From an uncultured Alistipes sp. (lineage in GTDB: Bacteria > Bacteroidota > Bacteroidia > Bacteroidales > Rikenellaceae): DNA of 13,367 nucleotides. The notes under the pieces are model-generated. The model searched no databases, was not told the origin of the DNA, and was given only the letters and a program-made list of their open reading frames with translations. Below, piece after piece: positions 1 through 7,363 of this stretch. The position numbers and the translations under genes were made by a program. How positions within the stretch are numbered: the stretch's first letter is position 1; the number at the start of each line of letters is the position of its first letter. Where the stretch lies: positions 1-13,367 of the forward strand of contig CAMWYI010000033.1 in assembly GCA_947178455.1 (NCBI GenBank), in the 5' to 3' direction.

Positions 1-3000
1 ACCCTTCGCGGTCGAACGCGCTGCCCGGCCACCACCAGCGGACATAGGGCTTGTGTTCGGGTCGCGGGGCGCTTTCGGAGCGTTGCAGCGTCACGGCCAT
101 CAGCCCGATGACCACATCGTTCGACAGCGTTTCCAGTTCCAGCCGTTCCAGTTCGCGGGTCGGGTCGAGCGGCATATCCAGCAACAGGCCCGCGCCGCCG
201 TCTATCTGTCGGCCGTAAACGCCCTCGATGCCCAGTTCGTCGCCCAGCTGTCGGCTGATGCGCCCCGTCGCGAAATGGATGCGATAGGGCGGCACCGCAC
301 CCGCTTCGGGCCGGAAGGCTCCGTTGTCGTAGTAAATATCCTGTTCGATAGGCACCCACGTCGTCGGGTTGACTAATTCGAGCGTTTGTTCCGTGCCGTC
401 GGCATAGCGGATGCGGACGACGCCGTTGGCGATGCCGTACTGCATGTGGTTCGTCGAACCGGCCAGCAGCAGATAGGCGTGCGTCGCCCGTCCGTGCAGC
501 GGGATTTCGGCCGTGTCGGGATAGTTGTCCCACAGCGAGGTGTAGCGGATGTTCTCGCCCGTGCGTGGCGTGCGGAACGGGATGCCGAGCGATGTCCGCA
601 ATAGGCTGTCGTCACCCACTAACGCTCGCAGGCCGCTGTCGTCGATTTCGGCTGTCTGCGTCGGGTGGCACCATTCGCCGATGCCCTGCGCGGGCAGTTG
701 CAGCGTCGTGTAGGGCGGGCGCGGCGAGAGGTAGCGGTTTCGGAAAATATCGTTTACCGAAGCGTTGTAGGTCATCGCGACGGGTTCGCATTTGTCGGAA
801 TCTATGTCGTCGAATCCGGCTGCCGGTGCCGGTTTTTCGGGGCGGGGCAACTCTTCGGGACGCCACCAGCGCAGACCGTCGGCCGCCATTTCGCGGAACA
901 GCGTGCAGCCCATGTGCCGCGAGGCTCCCGTCGGACGTGCTTCGGCGGGGGTGCCCCACACGATTTCGACGGTCGTCTGCGGTTCGGTGCCCACTTCGAC
1001 GGCGATGACCGCTCGTTCAACGGAGGGTTCTACGGTCTCCCAGCGGGCCGTGTGCCCGTTGACCGTTACGCGTTCGATTGCGCCGCGTGCCGGTACTTCC
1101 AGCCGAATGGAGAGCGGTACGGCGAATCGCTGTTCGATGCGGTATTCGTCGCGTTGGCCGTCGCGGCGGAACGTGTAGGCGATGTCGTGCATCGAAATTT
1201 CGGCTTCGTTCCACGCGGCGGGGAATCCGGGCCGGAGCGACAGCCGTCCGTGCAGCGCATCGGGACGGATGCCGTAAAGCCCCTCGACCAGCGCGCGGCT
1301 CCAAACGCCGATCGGGTCGCCGAAGTCGCGGTAACACTCGCCCCGCGCCGCATCATAGTGGCTGATTTGCCCGAAATTGAGCGGCGAAGCGCCCATGTAC
1401 ATATTGTCCAGCGCGGTGCTTTTCATCAGCCGAAACGCCTCTTCCGACCGTCCGGCCTGCCAGTAGGCCAGTGCCGTGTGCATCGTTTCGGCAATGGCCA
1501 CGTTGTTGATGCTCCACGAATAGGGTTTCCAGTCGGTGGTCGAAATCACGGCATAGTCCCCTTTCAGTCCTTCGGCTGCGACCGGTAGGTGCGGAATCGA
1601 ATCGTCGACATAGCGGGTCGCCGTGTAGGCTTGGAACGGGTCGGCCGTCTCCGAATCTATGGCGTGGTAAATCGTCCACACCGCCGCGTCGGGGTGCAAC
1701 CGCCGGTGGCCCATGAAGTCGCGGTACTCGGCCCAATGGCCGCAGTCGTTCATCCACAGCACCCCGTTCATCGCCGCAAGAATGGCTCGGGCTTCTTCGC
1801 GATAGGGCGCGGGGTCGAGGCCGAGCAGTTCGGCGATTTCGGCCGCCTTGCGATTGGCATAGTAGTTATAAGCCGACGAGTGGGTCACGGCTCCGGCCGT
1901 GTAGTAGAGCGCATCGCTGGCCCAGATACAGCAATAGGCGTCGTAAAGGTGGTCGCCGTCGGGGTCGAAGTTACGTTTTTCCCACGCCAAGTGGCGTTCG
2001 ATGACCGGAAATATCCGGCGGGCATACTCCTTGTCGCCCGTCCATGCGAGGTGACGCAGCAGTTCGTCGATGTAGCACAGATTCATGTCGTAGTGCGACA
2101 TCTCGTCCCGTTTGCCCGGACGGCGCGTGAGGTAGCCGTCGCTGTACATCGGCGTACCCCAGCGTTTTTCGGCTCGGGCGAGGTTGAGGGTCGTATCCTG
2201 ACGCGGGTGGGCATAGACGGGCGGCCTGTCCGTAATCTGATTGGCCGCATACGTGTCGAAATGTTTGCGCGAGCGGTCGTGCCAGCCCAGCGCATCGCCC
2301 GCATAGGCTCCGCGCCAGCCGCTGTACGGCGTGCGCCAGCCGACGGCCCCGTGCAGCCATGCTTCGCCGCTCCAAATGCCGTCGGCCGCCAGTGCCAGCG
2401 CTTCGCCCACCGGCGTGATGTATGGGTCGGGCGTGCGGATGCGGAGCGATTGCGCCAGTTCGGCGCGTTGCGCTTCGGCTTCGGCGAAGCGTGCCGCCAA
2501 TGCTTCGGGCGTCGCGCAGTCCGCCTGCGTTGCATCGGGATAAACGGCCATGTAGCGCACCTCGTGCGGGGCGAGCGTGAAATCCGCCTCCAACGACGGA
2601 TACTCCGTCACGGCGATGCGGTCGGTGGGCAAAGTGAGCCGCAGCACGGCCCGCTGTTTGGCCCCGTATTCCACCGCGACGCAGCTGCCGTCGACATGGT
2701 AAAGGTTGCCTTTGCAGTATTCGGGTTTGAAATCGAAACAATCGGGCTTGTCCACGCCGAGGTCGCCCTCGCGGTAGAATTTCTTGTCGGCCACGCCGCC
2801 GAACGCGATGCCGATGCGTTCGGGCCGGTCGCCGGTGTTTTCGATGCGCCACAGGGCGGCGTCTTCCGACCGCAGCACCTGCGCCTCGATGACTACACGG
2901 TCGTCCAACCGATAGCGCATGCGGCCCGCTTCGTAGCGGGCCGTGCAGTGGTCGTAGTCGATGTCGAATCGCAGATTGCCGCCCATGCGGGGCAGATAGA

Positions 3001-3253
3001 GCCCGAACTCGGGCCGGTCGCTACACTCCATGCGGAATCCGGTGTGGGCGCCGTAGAGCGCGCGATTGAATTTGCGCGTGCCGTCGACGATTTCGACGCC
3101 GTTGCCGGCCGGCCGATAGCGCAGCGTGCGCGGCTCGGAGGACGGCAAGTTCCACGAATAATCCTCGTTGATTGCCGCCGGTTTGACGCTCTGGGCGATA
3201 GCGGGTACACCGACGGCCGCCAGCCCCGCCCACAAAAGAAACAAGCGCTTCAT
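1..3253 (-). CDS. Large exported DUF4450-type protein with an apparent GH106-like domain start; partial, runs off the left edge
   Basis: The frame is open from the ATG at 3253-3251 to the left edge, 1084 codons with no stop, so the C-terminus is missing. Residues 1-20 form a Sec signal peptide ending AIA|QS. Residues 42-96 carry a block (RKFNRALYG at 60-68, PEFGLYLPRMGGNLRF at 81-96) that I recall as typical of Bacteroidota DUF4450 proteins. A region rich in W, Y and H at about 300-720, including TDWKPYSWSINN near 570-582, suggests an (alpha/alpha)6-barrel glycosidase core. Residues 720-1060 look beta-rich. At 1068-1084 the sequence KPYVRWWWPGSAFDREG resembles the first conserved block of GH106 alpha-L-rhamnosidases. 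This would be a fusion protein acting outside the inner membrane on rhamnosides. The gene starts 11 nt after the preceding glycosidase, so the two are probably co-transcribed. Coding call is firm; DUF4450 is from memory and moderate; the GH106 part rests on 17 residues. Confidence 0.75.
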   Translation of the reverse strand, partial: MKRLFLLWAGLAAVGVPAIAQSVKPAAINEDYSWNLPSSEPRTLRYRPAGNGVEIVDGTRKFNRALYGAHTGFRMECSDRPEFGLYLPRMGGNLRFDIDYDHCTARYEAGRMRYRLDDRVVIEAQVLRSEDAALWRIENTGDRPERIGIAFGGVADKKFYREGDLGVDKPDCFDFKPEYCKGNLYHVDGSCVAVEYGAKQRAVLRLTLPTDRIAVTEYPSLEADFTLAPHEVRYMAVYPDATQADCATPEALAARFAEAEAQRAELAQSLRIRTPDPYITPVGEALALAADGIWSGEAWLHGAVGWRTPYSGWRGAYAGDALGWHDRSRKHFDTYAANQITDRPPVYAHPRQDTTLNLARAEKRWGTPMYSDGYLTRRPGKRDEMSHYDMNLCYIDELLRHLAWTGDKEYARRIFPVIERHLAWEKRNFDPDGDHLYDAYCCIWASDALYYTAGAVTHSSAYNYYANRKAAEIAELLGLDPAPYREEARAILAAMNGVLWMNDCGHWAEYRDFMGHRRLHPDAAVWTIYHAIDSETADPFQAYTATRYVDDSIPHLPVAAEGLKGDYAVISTTDWKPYSWSINNVAIAETMHTALAYWQAGRSEEAFRLMKSTALDNMYMGASPLNFGQISHYDAARGECYRDFGDPIGVWSRALVEGLYGIRPDALHGRLSLRPGFPAAWNEAEISMHDIAYTFRRDGQRDEYRIEQRFAVPLSIRLEVPARGAIERVTVNGHTARWETVEPSVERAVIAVEVGTEPQTTVEIVWGTPAEARPTGASRHMGCTLFREMAADGLRWWRPEELPRPEKPAPAAGFDDIDSDKCEPVAMTYNASVNDIFRNRYLSPRPPYTTLQLPAQGIGEWCHPTQTAEIDDSGLRALVGDDSLLRTSLGIPFRTPRTGENIRYTSLWDNYPDTAEIPLHGRATHAYLLLAGSTNHMQYGIANGVVRIRYADGTEQTLELVNPTTWVPIEQDIYYDNGAFRPEAGAVPPYRIHFATGRISRQLGDELGIEGVYGRQIDGGAGLLLDMPLDPTRELERLELETLSNDVVIGLMAVTLQRSESAPRPEHKPYVRWWWPGSAFDREG

Positions 3254-3264
3254 CGTCGGCAGCG

Positions 3265-5358
3265 TCACGGCATCGGTTTCAGACCTTCCCAGCGGACTTC
3301 CCACGTGCCGTCTTTCGGGAATCCCGGATTTTCGATTTCGCACCCGTCCCAACCGGCGCACATCAGCGCGACGGCCGTGAGCAGTCCGCCGTTGCCGGGC
3401 AGATAGCAACGCAGACGGGCGTCTTGGTAATTGTGGCCGTTGGGCAGATAGGTATTCGTGCGCTTGGGCATCAGCAGGGCATCCACCGCCTTGCGGGGTT
3501 CGCCCATGCGCACGGCGTTCATGGCCGTCATCGGGTAGTCCCAGCCCCATGTCTTGTCCCAGTTCCAGTAGGCGTAAATCCAGTCGAATGTTTCGTGCAT
3601 GGTCGATTCGTGCACGAGGGGCGATGCGGGCAGAATTCCGACGGCACCCAGCACGGCCATGTGGTCCGACGTGAAGCGGATATCCGCATAGGTGTCCGGT
3701 GCCGTTTCGGCGGCGAGGTAAAGCCCGTCCTTTTCGGCCAGCGGCGAGAGTTTGTCCATGATAGCGTCCCATTCCGTGTTGCGCGGTTGCCCTGCCCGTT
3801 CGCGCCATTGCTGGGCGACGGAAAGCGCGAAATGCCAGTACGACAACTCGAACGGCGGATTGACCGTTTCGGCGGCCCGCAGGGTTTCCTGTGCCGGAAT
3901 GATGCCTTTCAGCACATAGCGGTCGTTCATTTCGTCGTAGGTCGCGAACGAGGCCATGAATTTGGCCGTTTCCTGCACGAGGTCGTAGTATTTTCGCAAA
4001 AATGCTTCGGAGGGATTGGCGCGGTAGACGAGTTCGGCCAAGTAAATCAGGTGCGGCTGCTGCCAGATGAGGAACGAGCCCACTTTCGAGGGGGCTTCCA
4101 TGCCCGACGGGTCGGTCATCTTCATCCAGCGGATGCCGTCGAATCCCTGCCGTTCGGCGATTTCGCGGGCGGCGGGTTCGACCGTCGCGTACCATTCGAG
4201 CGCACGGGCGAGGAGTTGCTCGCGTCCCCACAGAGCGAACTGCGCCTCGTGCCACCAAATCATCTCCAAATGGAATTTGCCGAACCACGAGTTGTAGGTC
4301 AGTCCCGTTTCCTGCGGCGGATAGTTTCCGGCGCACTGGACGCCCAGCAGGTATTGCGACAGCACCACGCGGCGTTCCAGTTCCGGCGCTCGCGGGTCGG
4401 TGCATTCGCTGAAATCGACCGCCGCGCCCTCCTGCCAGTAGCTCTGCCAGTAGGCGCTCGCCGCCGCCAGTGTGGCGTCGAATGTCGGCAGGGTCGTCGT
4501 GGGCGGTTCGGGCAGAAATTCCGCGCGAACCGTGTAGTGGTCGGCTTTCGGGGTCAGCACGAACCGGTTGCGGCCCGCCTTGCGGAGTTCGGCTCCCGCG
4601 AATTCCAGCACGACGTAATAGACCGTTTCGTCGAGCGTGCGGCGGATGACGGCGTGCGTCTTGTCCTGCTCCACGATGTCCGAACGGTGCCACCACTCTT
4701 TGGCCCAGTCGCAGGCATCGTCGGAGTGGCCGCCCGTCGGATAGGGGAAGCGAATCACCACAGGCAGCCCCGCTGCCGTGCGGATGTCGGCGGCCACCAT
4801 GTCTTGTTCGGGGTGGCAGACGGTCGTCACGGCAACCTCTTCGCCGCGCGCCGTGAAACGCGATTCGATGCGGCCGTGCCACAGGTCTAACCGTTGGTGG
4901 ATGTCGTCGATGTCATCGGGCGACACGCCGTCGAACCCGATGACCCCCAGATGCAGCCGGTGCGGATTGACGCGGAACCAGTTGGCGGCATCGCGTCGGC
5001 GGCCCGGTTCCTTGAACTCTACGGCGTAGGGTTCCATGCGGCCGCGCCCGAAATCGTAGTCGCGCAGGGTCTCGCGGTGGACGAAGTAGCGGAAATTCGG
5101 AAAGCTGTGCCAGCCCCATTGGCTTTGCGTGCCGAGGGGTACGCCGTTGCGGTATCGTTCGGGAAAGGTCTGCAAACCCGTCGCATCGACCGTAAAGGCG
5201 AATGCTCCGTTGCCTACCGTGAGCGAGGCCAGCGTATCGAGTCGTTCGATGACCGGACTGTTGCGTCCGACGAGCGATTTGCGGTCGATGGGAGCTTGCA
5301 CTTGGGCGCATGCTGCGAGCAGCAGCCCTGCGACGGTGCAAATCAGCAATTTCTTCAT
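3265..5358 (-). CDS. Lipoprotein six-hairpin glycosidase, GH65-like
   Basis: This 697-residue protein starts with a lipoprotein signal (MKKLLICTVAGLLLAAC, lipobox LAAC, lipidated Cys17). That fixes the start at 5358; the reading frame extends 22 codons further upstream to 5424, but that stretch lacks signal character. No acidic run follows the cysteine (AQVQAPID), so surface export is not indicated and a periplasmic lipoprotein is more likely. Residues 40-310 look like an N-terminal beta-sandwich. Residues 325-675 look like an (alpha/alpha)6 barrel, with NSWFGKFHLEMIWWHE (356-371), KMTDPSG (413-419), IIPAQET (486-492), NWDKTWGWDYPMTA (599-612) and RTNTYLPNGHNYQD (633-646). The layout recalls GH65 enzymes and human PGGHG. 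By analogy with the GPDEYH block of GH65, Glu491 is a candidate general acid; this is inference. Substrate is unknown, though the position beside rhamnose genes suggests a rhamnose-containing glycan. Confidence 0.72.
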   Translation of the reverse strand: MKKLLICTVAGLLLAACAQVQAPIDRKSLVGRNSPVIERLDTLASLTVGNGAFAFTVDATGLQTFPERYRNGVPLGTQSQWGWHSFPNFRYFVHRETLRDYDFGRGRMEPYAVEFKEPGRRRDAANWFRVNPHRLHLGVIGFDGVSPDDIDDIHQRLDLWHGRIESRFTARGEEVAVTTVCHPEQDMVAADIRTAAGLPVVIRFPYPTGGHSDDACDWAKEWWHRSDIVEQDKTHAVIRRTLDETVYYVVLEFAGAELRKAGRNRFVLTPKADHYTVRAEFLPEPPTTTLPTFDATLAAASAYWQSYWQEGAAVDFSECTDPRAPELERRVVLSQYLLGVQCAGNYPPQETGLTYNSWFGKFHLEMIWWHEAQFALWGREQLLARALEWYATVEPAAREIAERQGFDGIRWMKMTDPSGMEAPSKVGSFLIWQQPHLIYLAELVYRANPSEAFLRKYYDLVQETAKFMASFATYDEMNDRYVLKGIIPAQETLRAAETVNPPFELSYWHFALSVAQQWRERAGQPRNTEWDAIMDKLSPLAEKDGLYLAAETAPDTYADIRFTSDHMAVLGAVGILPASPLVHESTMHETFDWIYAYWNWDKTWGWDYPMTAMNAVRMGEPRKAVDALLMPKRTNTYLPNGHNYQDARLRCYLPGNGGLLTAVALMCAGWDGCEIENPGFPKDGTWEVRWEGLKPMP

Positions 5359-5391
5359 GGCGAATCGTGTTTTCGTAGTGTTTCCGAATGG

Positions 5392-5425
5392 TAAATATAG
5401 CCTTTTTTTCGCAAAAACCGGCAAA
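5392..5425 (-). promoter_or_regulatory. Candidate Bacteroidota-type promoter for the two-glycosidase unit
   Basis: On the minus strand, TTTG (5425-5422) is followed after 22 nt by TATATTTA (5399-5392), which differs from the Bacteroidota -7 consensus TAnnTTTG only in the last base. The spacer is one base over the usual 19-21. It lies 33 nt upstream of the lipoprotein start and downstream of the rhaD hairpin, where a second promoter would be expected if that hairpin terminates transcription. The area is AT-rich in a GC-rich setting. The match is imperfect, hence the modest confidence. Confidence 0.4.
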
Positions 5426-5452
5426 ATCCGGCGGGAAAACGGCGGCGATAAA

Positions 5453-5484
5453 CAGGCAGACCCGCATCGTTGCGGGTCTGCCTG
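5453..5484 (-). terminator. Perfect 14-bp stem hairpin after rhaD, probable terminator
   Basis: The arms CAGGCAGACCCGCA (5453-5466) and TGCGGGTCTGCCTG (5471-5484) are perfectly complementary around a 4-nt loop (TCGT on the plus strand). It begins 43 nt after the rhaD stop. In the direction of rhaD transcription the stem is followed by TTTATCG, a short and imperfect U-tract, so termination may be partial. The plus-strand side has no T-run and no gene ends there, so the minus-strand orientation is preferred. It could instead be an mRNA-stabilising structure that sets different expression levels before and after it. Confidence 0.65.
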
Positions 5485-5527
5485 CGGTTAACGGATTGCT
5501 TCGCAGCGCATTCCGGTTTTCGAGCGG

Positions 5528-6343
5528 TCAGAGATTGAACGCTTCTTTGAGTTCGTTCATCTGGGCGTCGGACATGCCCTCCGGCACGAACCCCATGTTG
5601 CGGGCGGCGATGTAGATGAGGGCCGATTTCGACAGCACGTCCACTTGGTCGAACGCCTCGATGATGTCGGGCCCGACGGCACACACGCCGTGTTTCTCCC
5701 ACATCACCACGTCGTACTCTCGGAGTTGTTCGATAGTCGCGTCGGCCAGCTCGACCGACGACGGCATCTTGTAGGGGACGATGCCCAAACCTTTGGGACA
5801 GAATGCCCGCGTCTCGGGAATCATGCTCCACAGCAGGCGGGTCAGTACGTCTTTTTTCAGGAACTCGGCGTGGTGGGTCATGGCGACCAGCTCGATAGGG
5901 TGCGTGTGGATAGCGGCTTTGTAGCCGTTGCCCGACGCAATCATCTGATTGTGCATCGAGAGGTGCGAGGCCAGTTCCGACGTGGGTTTCACCGCGCGGT
6001 CGGCGATGATTTCGTAGTGGGCGCAGTCGTCGGCGATGCGGATGACCGACCCGTTCTCCATGGGCCGGCGGGCCAAGTCGCGCATGCGGCGGTTCGTGCC
6101 CTTGCAGAAAAAGTAGCAGCCTTTCAGCGCGGGCAGCGTCGTGCCGATAGGGTATCGTTCGCTGATAGGGGCCAGCGTACGGATTTCGTCGTCGGCATAC
6201 TCCGTGATGTTGATCGTGATGTTGCCGCCGTTGCGTTCGGCCCAGCCGCGCTGCCAGAGGTATCCGGCCACTTCGGCCACTTTGTCGATTTCGGCTTTCA
6301 GGGCCGGTCTGTTTTCGAGTATGGATTTTATTGATTCTTGCAT
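5528..6343 (-). CDS. rhaD: Rhamnulose-1-phosphate aldolase
   Basis: This class II, zinc-dependent aldolase cleaves L-rhamnulose 1-phosphate into dihydroxyacetone phosphate and L-lactaldehyde in the cytoplasm, the last step of the pathway encoded here. The 271-residue length from the chosen start (MQESIKSILE) matches E. coli RhaD (274). Visible landmarks are NGGNITIN (38-45, phosphate-binding type), TSEL with candidate catalytic Glu123, HTHP with zinc ligands His146 and His148, and WEKHG with the third ligand His218. The frame extends 79 codons further upstream into rhaT, but those residues are Arg/Gly-rich and unlike the family, so the start at 6343 was chosen. It lies 8 nt after the rhaT stop. 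Bacteroides literature names this gene rhaA in the rhaKIPAO scheme. Very secure. Confidence 0.96.
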   Translation of the reverse strand: MQESIKSILENRPALKAEIDKVAEVAGYLWQRGWAERNGGNITINITEYADDEIRTLAPISERYPIGTTLPALKGCYFFCKGTNRRMRDLARRPMENGSVIRIADDCAHYEIIADRAVKPTSELASHLSMHNQMIASGNGYKAAIHTHPIELVAMTHHAEFLKKDVLTRLLWSMIPETRAFCPKGLGIVPYKMPSSVELADATIEQLREYDVVMWEKHGVCAVGPDIIEAFDQVDVLSKSALIYIAARNMGFVPEGMSDAQMNELKEAFNL

Positions 6344-6351
6344 GTTTGTCG

Positions 6352-7359
6352 TTAAATAAGTTGGGGTAGGAACGACGATACGATGAGTACGACGATGCCT
6401 GCGACCAGTACGGCTATGGTCTTGCGCGAGCAGCCTTTCCACTCTTTGAGGAGGATGCCCCACACGTTCGAGAAGACCACGTTCAGCGCCATGAGGATGC
6501 AGAATGCAAAGGTCATCAGCACGGGCGATTCCGTAAGGAACCCCTTGCCCAGCGCCAGCCCGAAGAACTGCGAGTACCACAACGCTCCGGCAATCAGACA
6601 GAACAGCAGGTTATTGCCCCAAACCGCGCCTTGCCGGTAGTCGCTCCATGTGCGGTTGCGGCTGTTCTGCGCGAAGCAGTAGACGGCGTTCGTTGCGAAT
6701 CCGCCCAGCGTGACCAGCAGCGTCGCGGGCAGCGACCGGAACATGGGGTCGACCTCCTCGAAAAAGAGGTGTTGCCCTTTGGCCAGCCCGATGTTGAAGC
6801 AGGCACTCATGAAACCGGCCAGCAGCGCCACGAGGATGCCTTTCGGGAAGTTGAAGTCCTTGACGGCGGCGCGTTTTTCCTCGTCGCTCAACGACGCGGC
6901 TTTCATGCTGCCCGCCACCCCGATGATAGCGATGCCTGCGAGCGTCACGACTACTCCGATGAGGACCGAAGTCGTCAGGTCGGCCGCATGGCCCGTGAAT
7001 ACCGGCGCGAGAATGGTTCCTAATCCGGCGCAGGTGCCCAGCGCAATCGACTGCCCGAGCGCGACGCCCAAGTAGCGCATCGACAGCCCGAACGTCAGTC
7101 CGCCGACGCCCCACAGCGCACCGTAGAGGACGGTCATGCCCGTCGCGGCCGGGTCTGCGGCGAAGAGCTCCCACAGCGAGTGTCCTTCGGGCACGGCCAG
7201 CATCGCCCCGACGAGGGGCAGCACCAGCCATGCGAAAAATCCCTGCACGATCCAGTACGATTCCCAGCTCCACTGCCGGATTCGGTTGATCGGCACGTAA
7301 CAGCTCGACTGGCAGAATGCCCCGACGGCGATAATCAGTAATCCGATAACGATTTCCAT
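6352..7359 (-). CDS. rhaT: L-rhamnose:H+ symporter
   Basis: This inner-membrane RhaT-family permease (drug/metabolite transporter superfamily) imports L-rhamnose with a proton. It has 335 residues against 344 in E. coli. About ten hydrophobic segments can be placed near 2-20, 36-56, 73-95, 98-122, 130-150, 174-194, 211-230, 248-268, 278-302 and 313-333. Family-like stretches include the N-terminal GAFCQSSCYVPINRIRQWSWE (split here at 13-22 and 23-33) and the conserved SIALGTCAGLGTILAP at 104-119. It lies 4 nt after rhaA and 8 nt before rhaD, so it is certainly co-transcribed with them. It corresponds to rhaP in the Bacteroides nomenclature. Its presence means that the final import substrate is free rhamnose, so rhamnosidase activity must occur outside the inner membrane. 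Confidence 0.95.
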   Translation of the reverse strand: MEIVIGLLIIAVGAFCQSSCYVPINRIRQWSWESYWIVQGFFAWLVLPLVGAMLAVPEGHSLWELFAADPAATGMTVLYGALWGVGGLTFGLSMRYLGVALGQSIALGTCAGLGTILAPVFTGHAADLTTSVLIGVVVTLAGIAIIGVAGSMKAASLSDEEKRAAVKDFNFPKGILVALLAGFMSACFNIGLAKGQHLFFEEVDPMFRSLPATLLVTLGGFATNAVYCFAQNSRNRTWSDYRQGAVWGNNLLFCLIAGALWYSQFFGLALGKGFLTESPVLMTFAFCILMALNVVFSNVWGILLKEWKGCSRKTIAVLVAGIVVLIVSSFLPQLI

Positions 7360-7363
7360 ACGT

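Noticed and set aside
1971..2852. A 293-codon minus-strand frame that could suggest that the large gene is broken up.
   Set aside because: Its translation is Arg/His-rich noise in another frame. The correct frame reads through 2852-1971 without interruption, so there is no frameshift.
1589..3406. A 605-codon open frame on the plus strand, antisense to the large DUF4450-type gene and the end of the lipoprotein gene.
   Set aside because: It is rich in R, G, V and A with no recognisable motif, and is the mirror of a GC-biased minus-strand gene with strong family-like sequence.
3424..4890. A 488-codon open frame on the plus strand opposite the GH65-like gene.
   Set aside because: Low-complexity, H/R/V/F-rich translation typical of antisense frames in GC-rich genes; the minus-strand frame has a signal peptide and barrel motifs.
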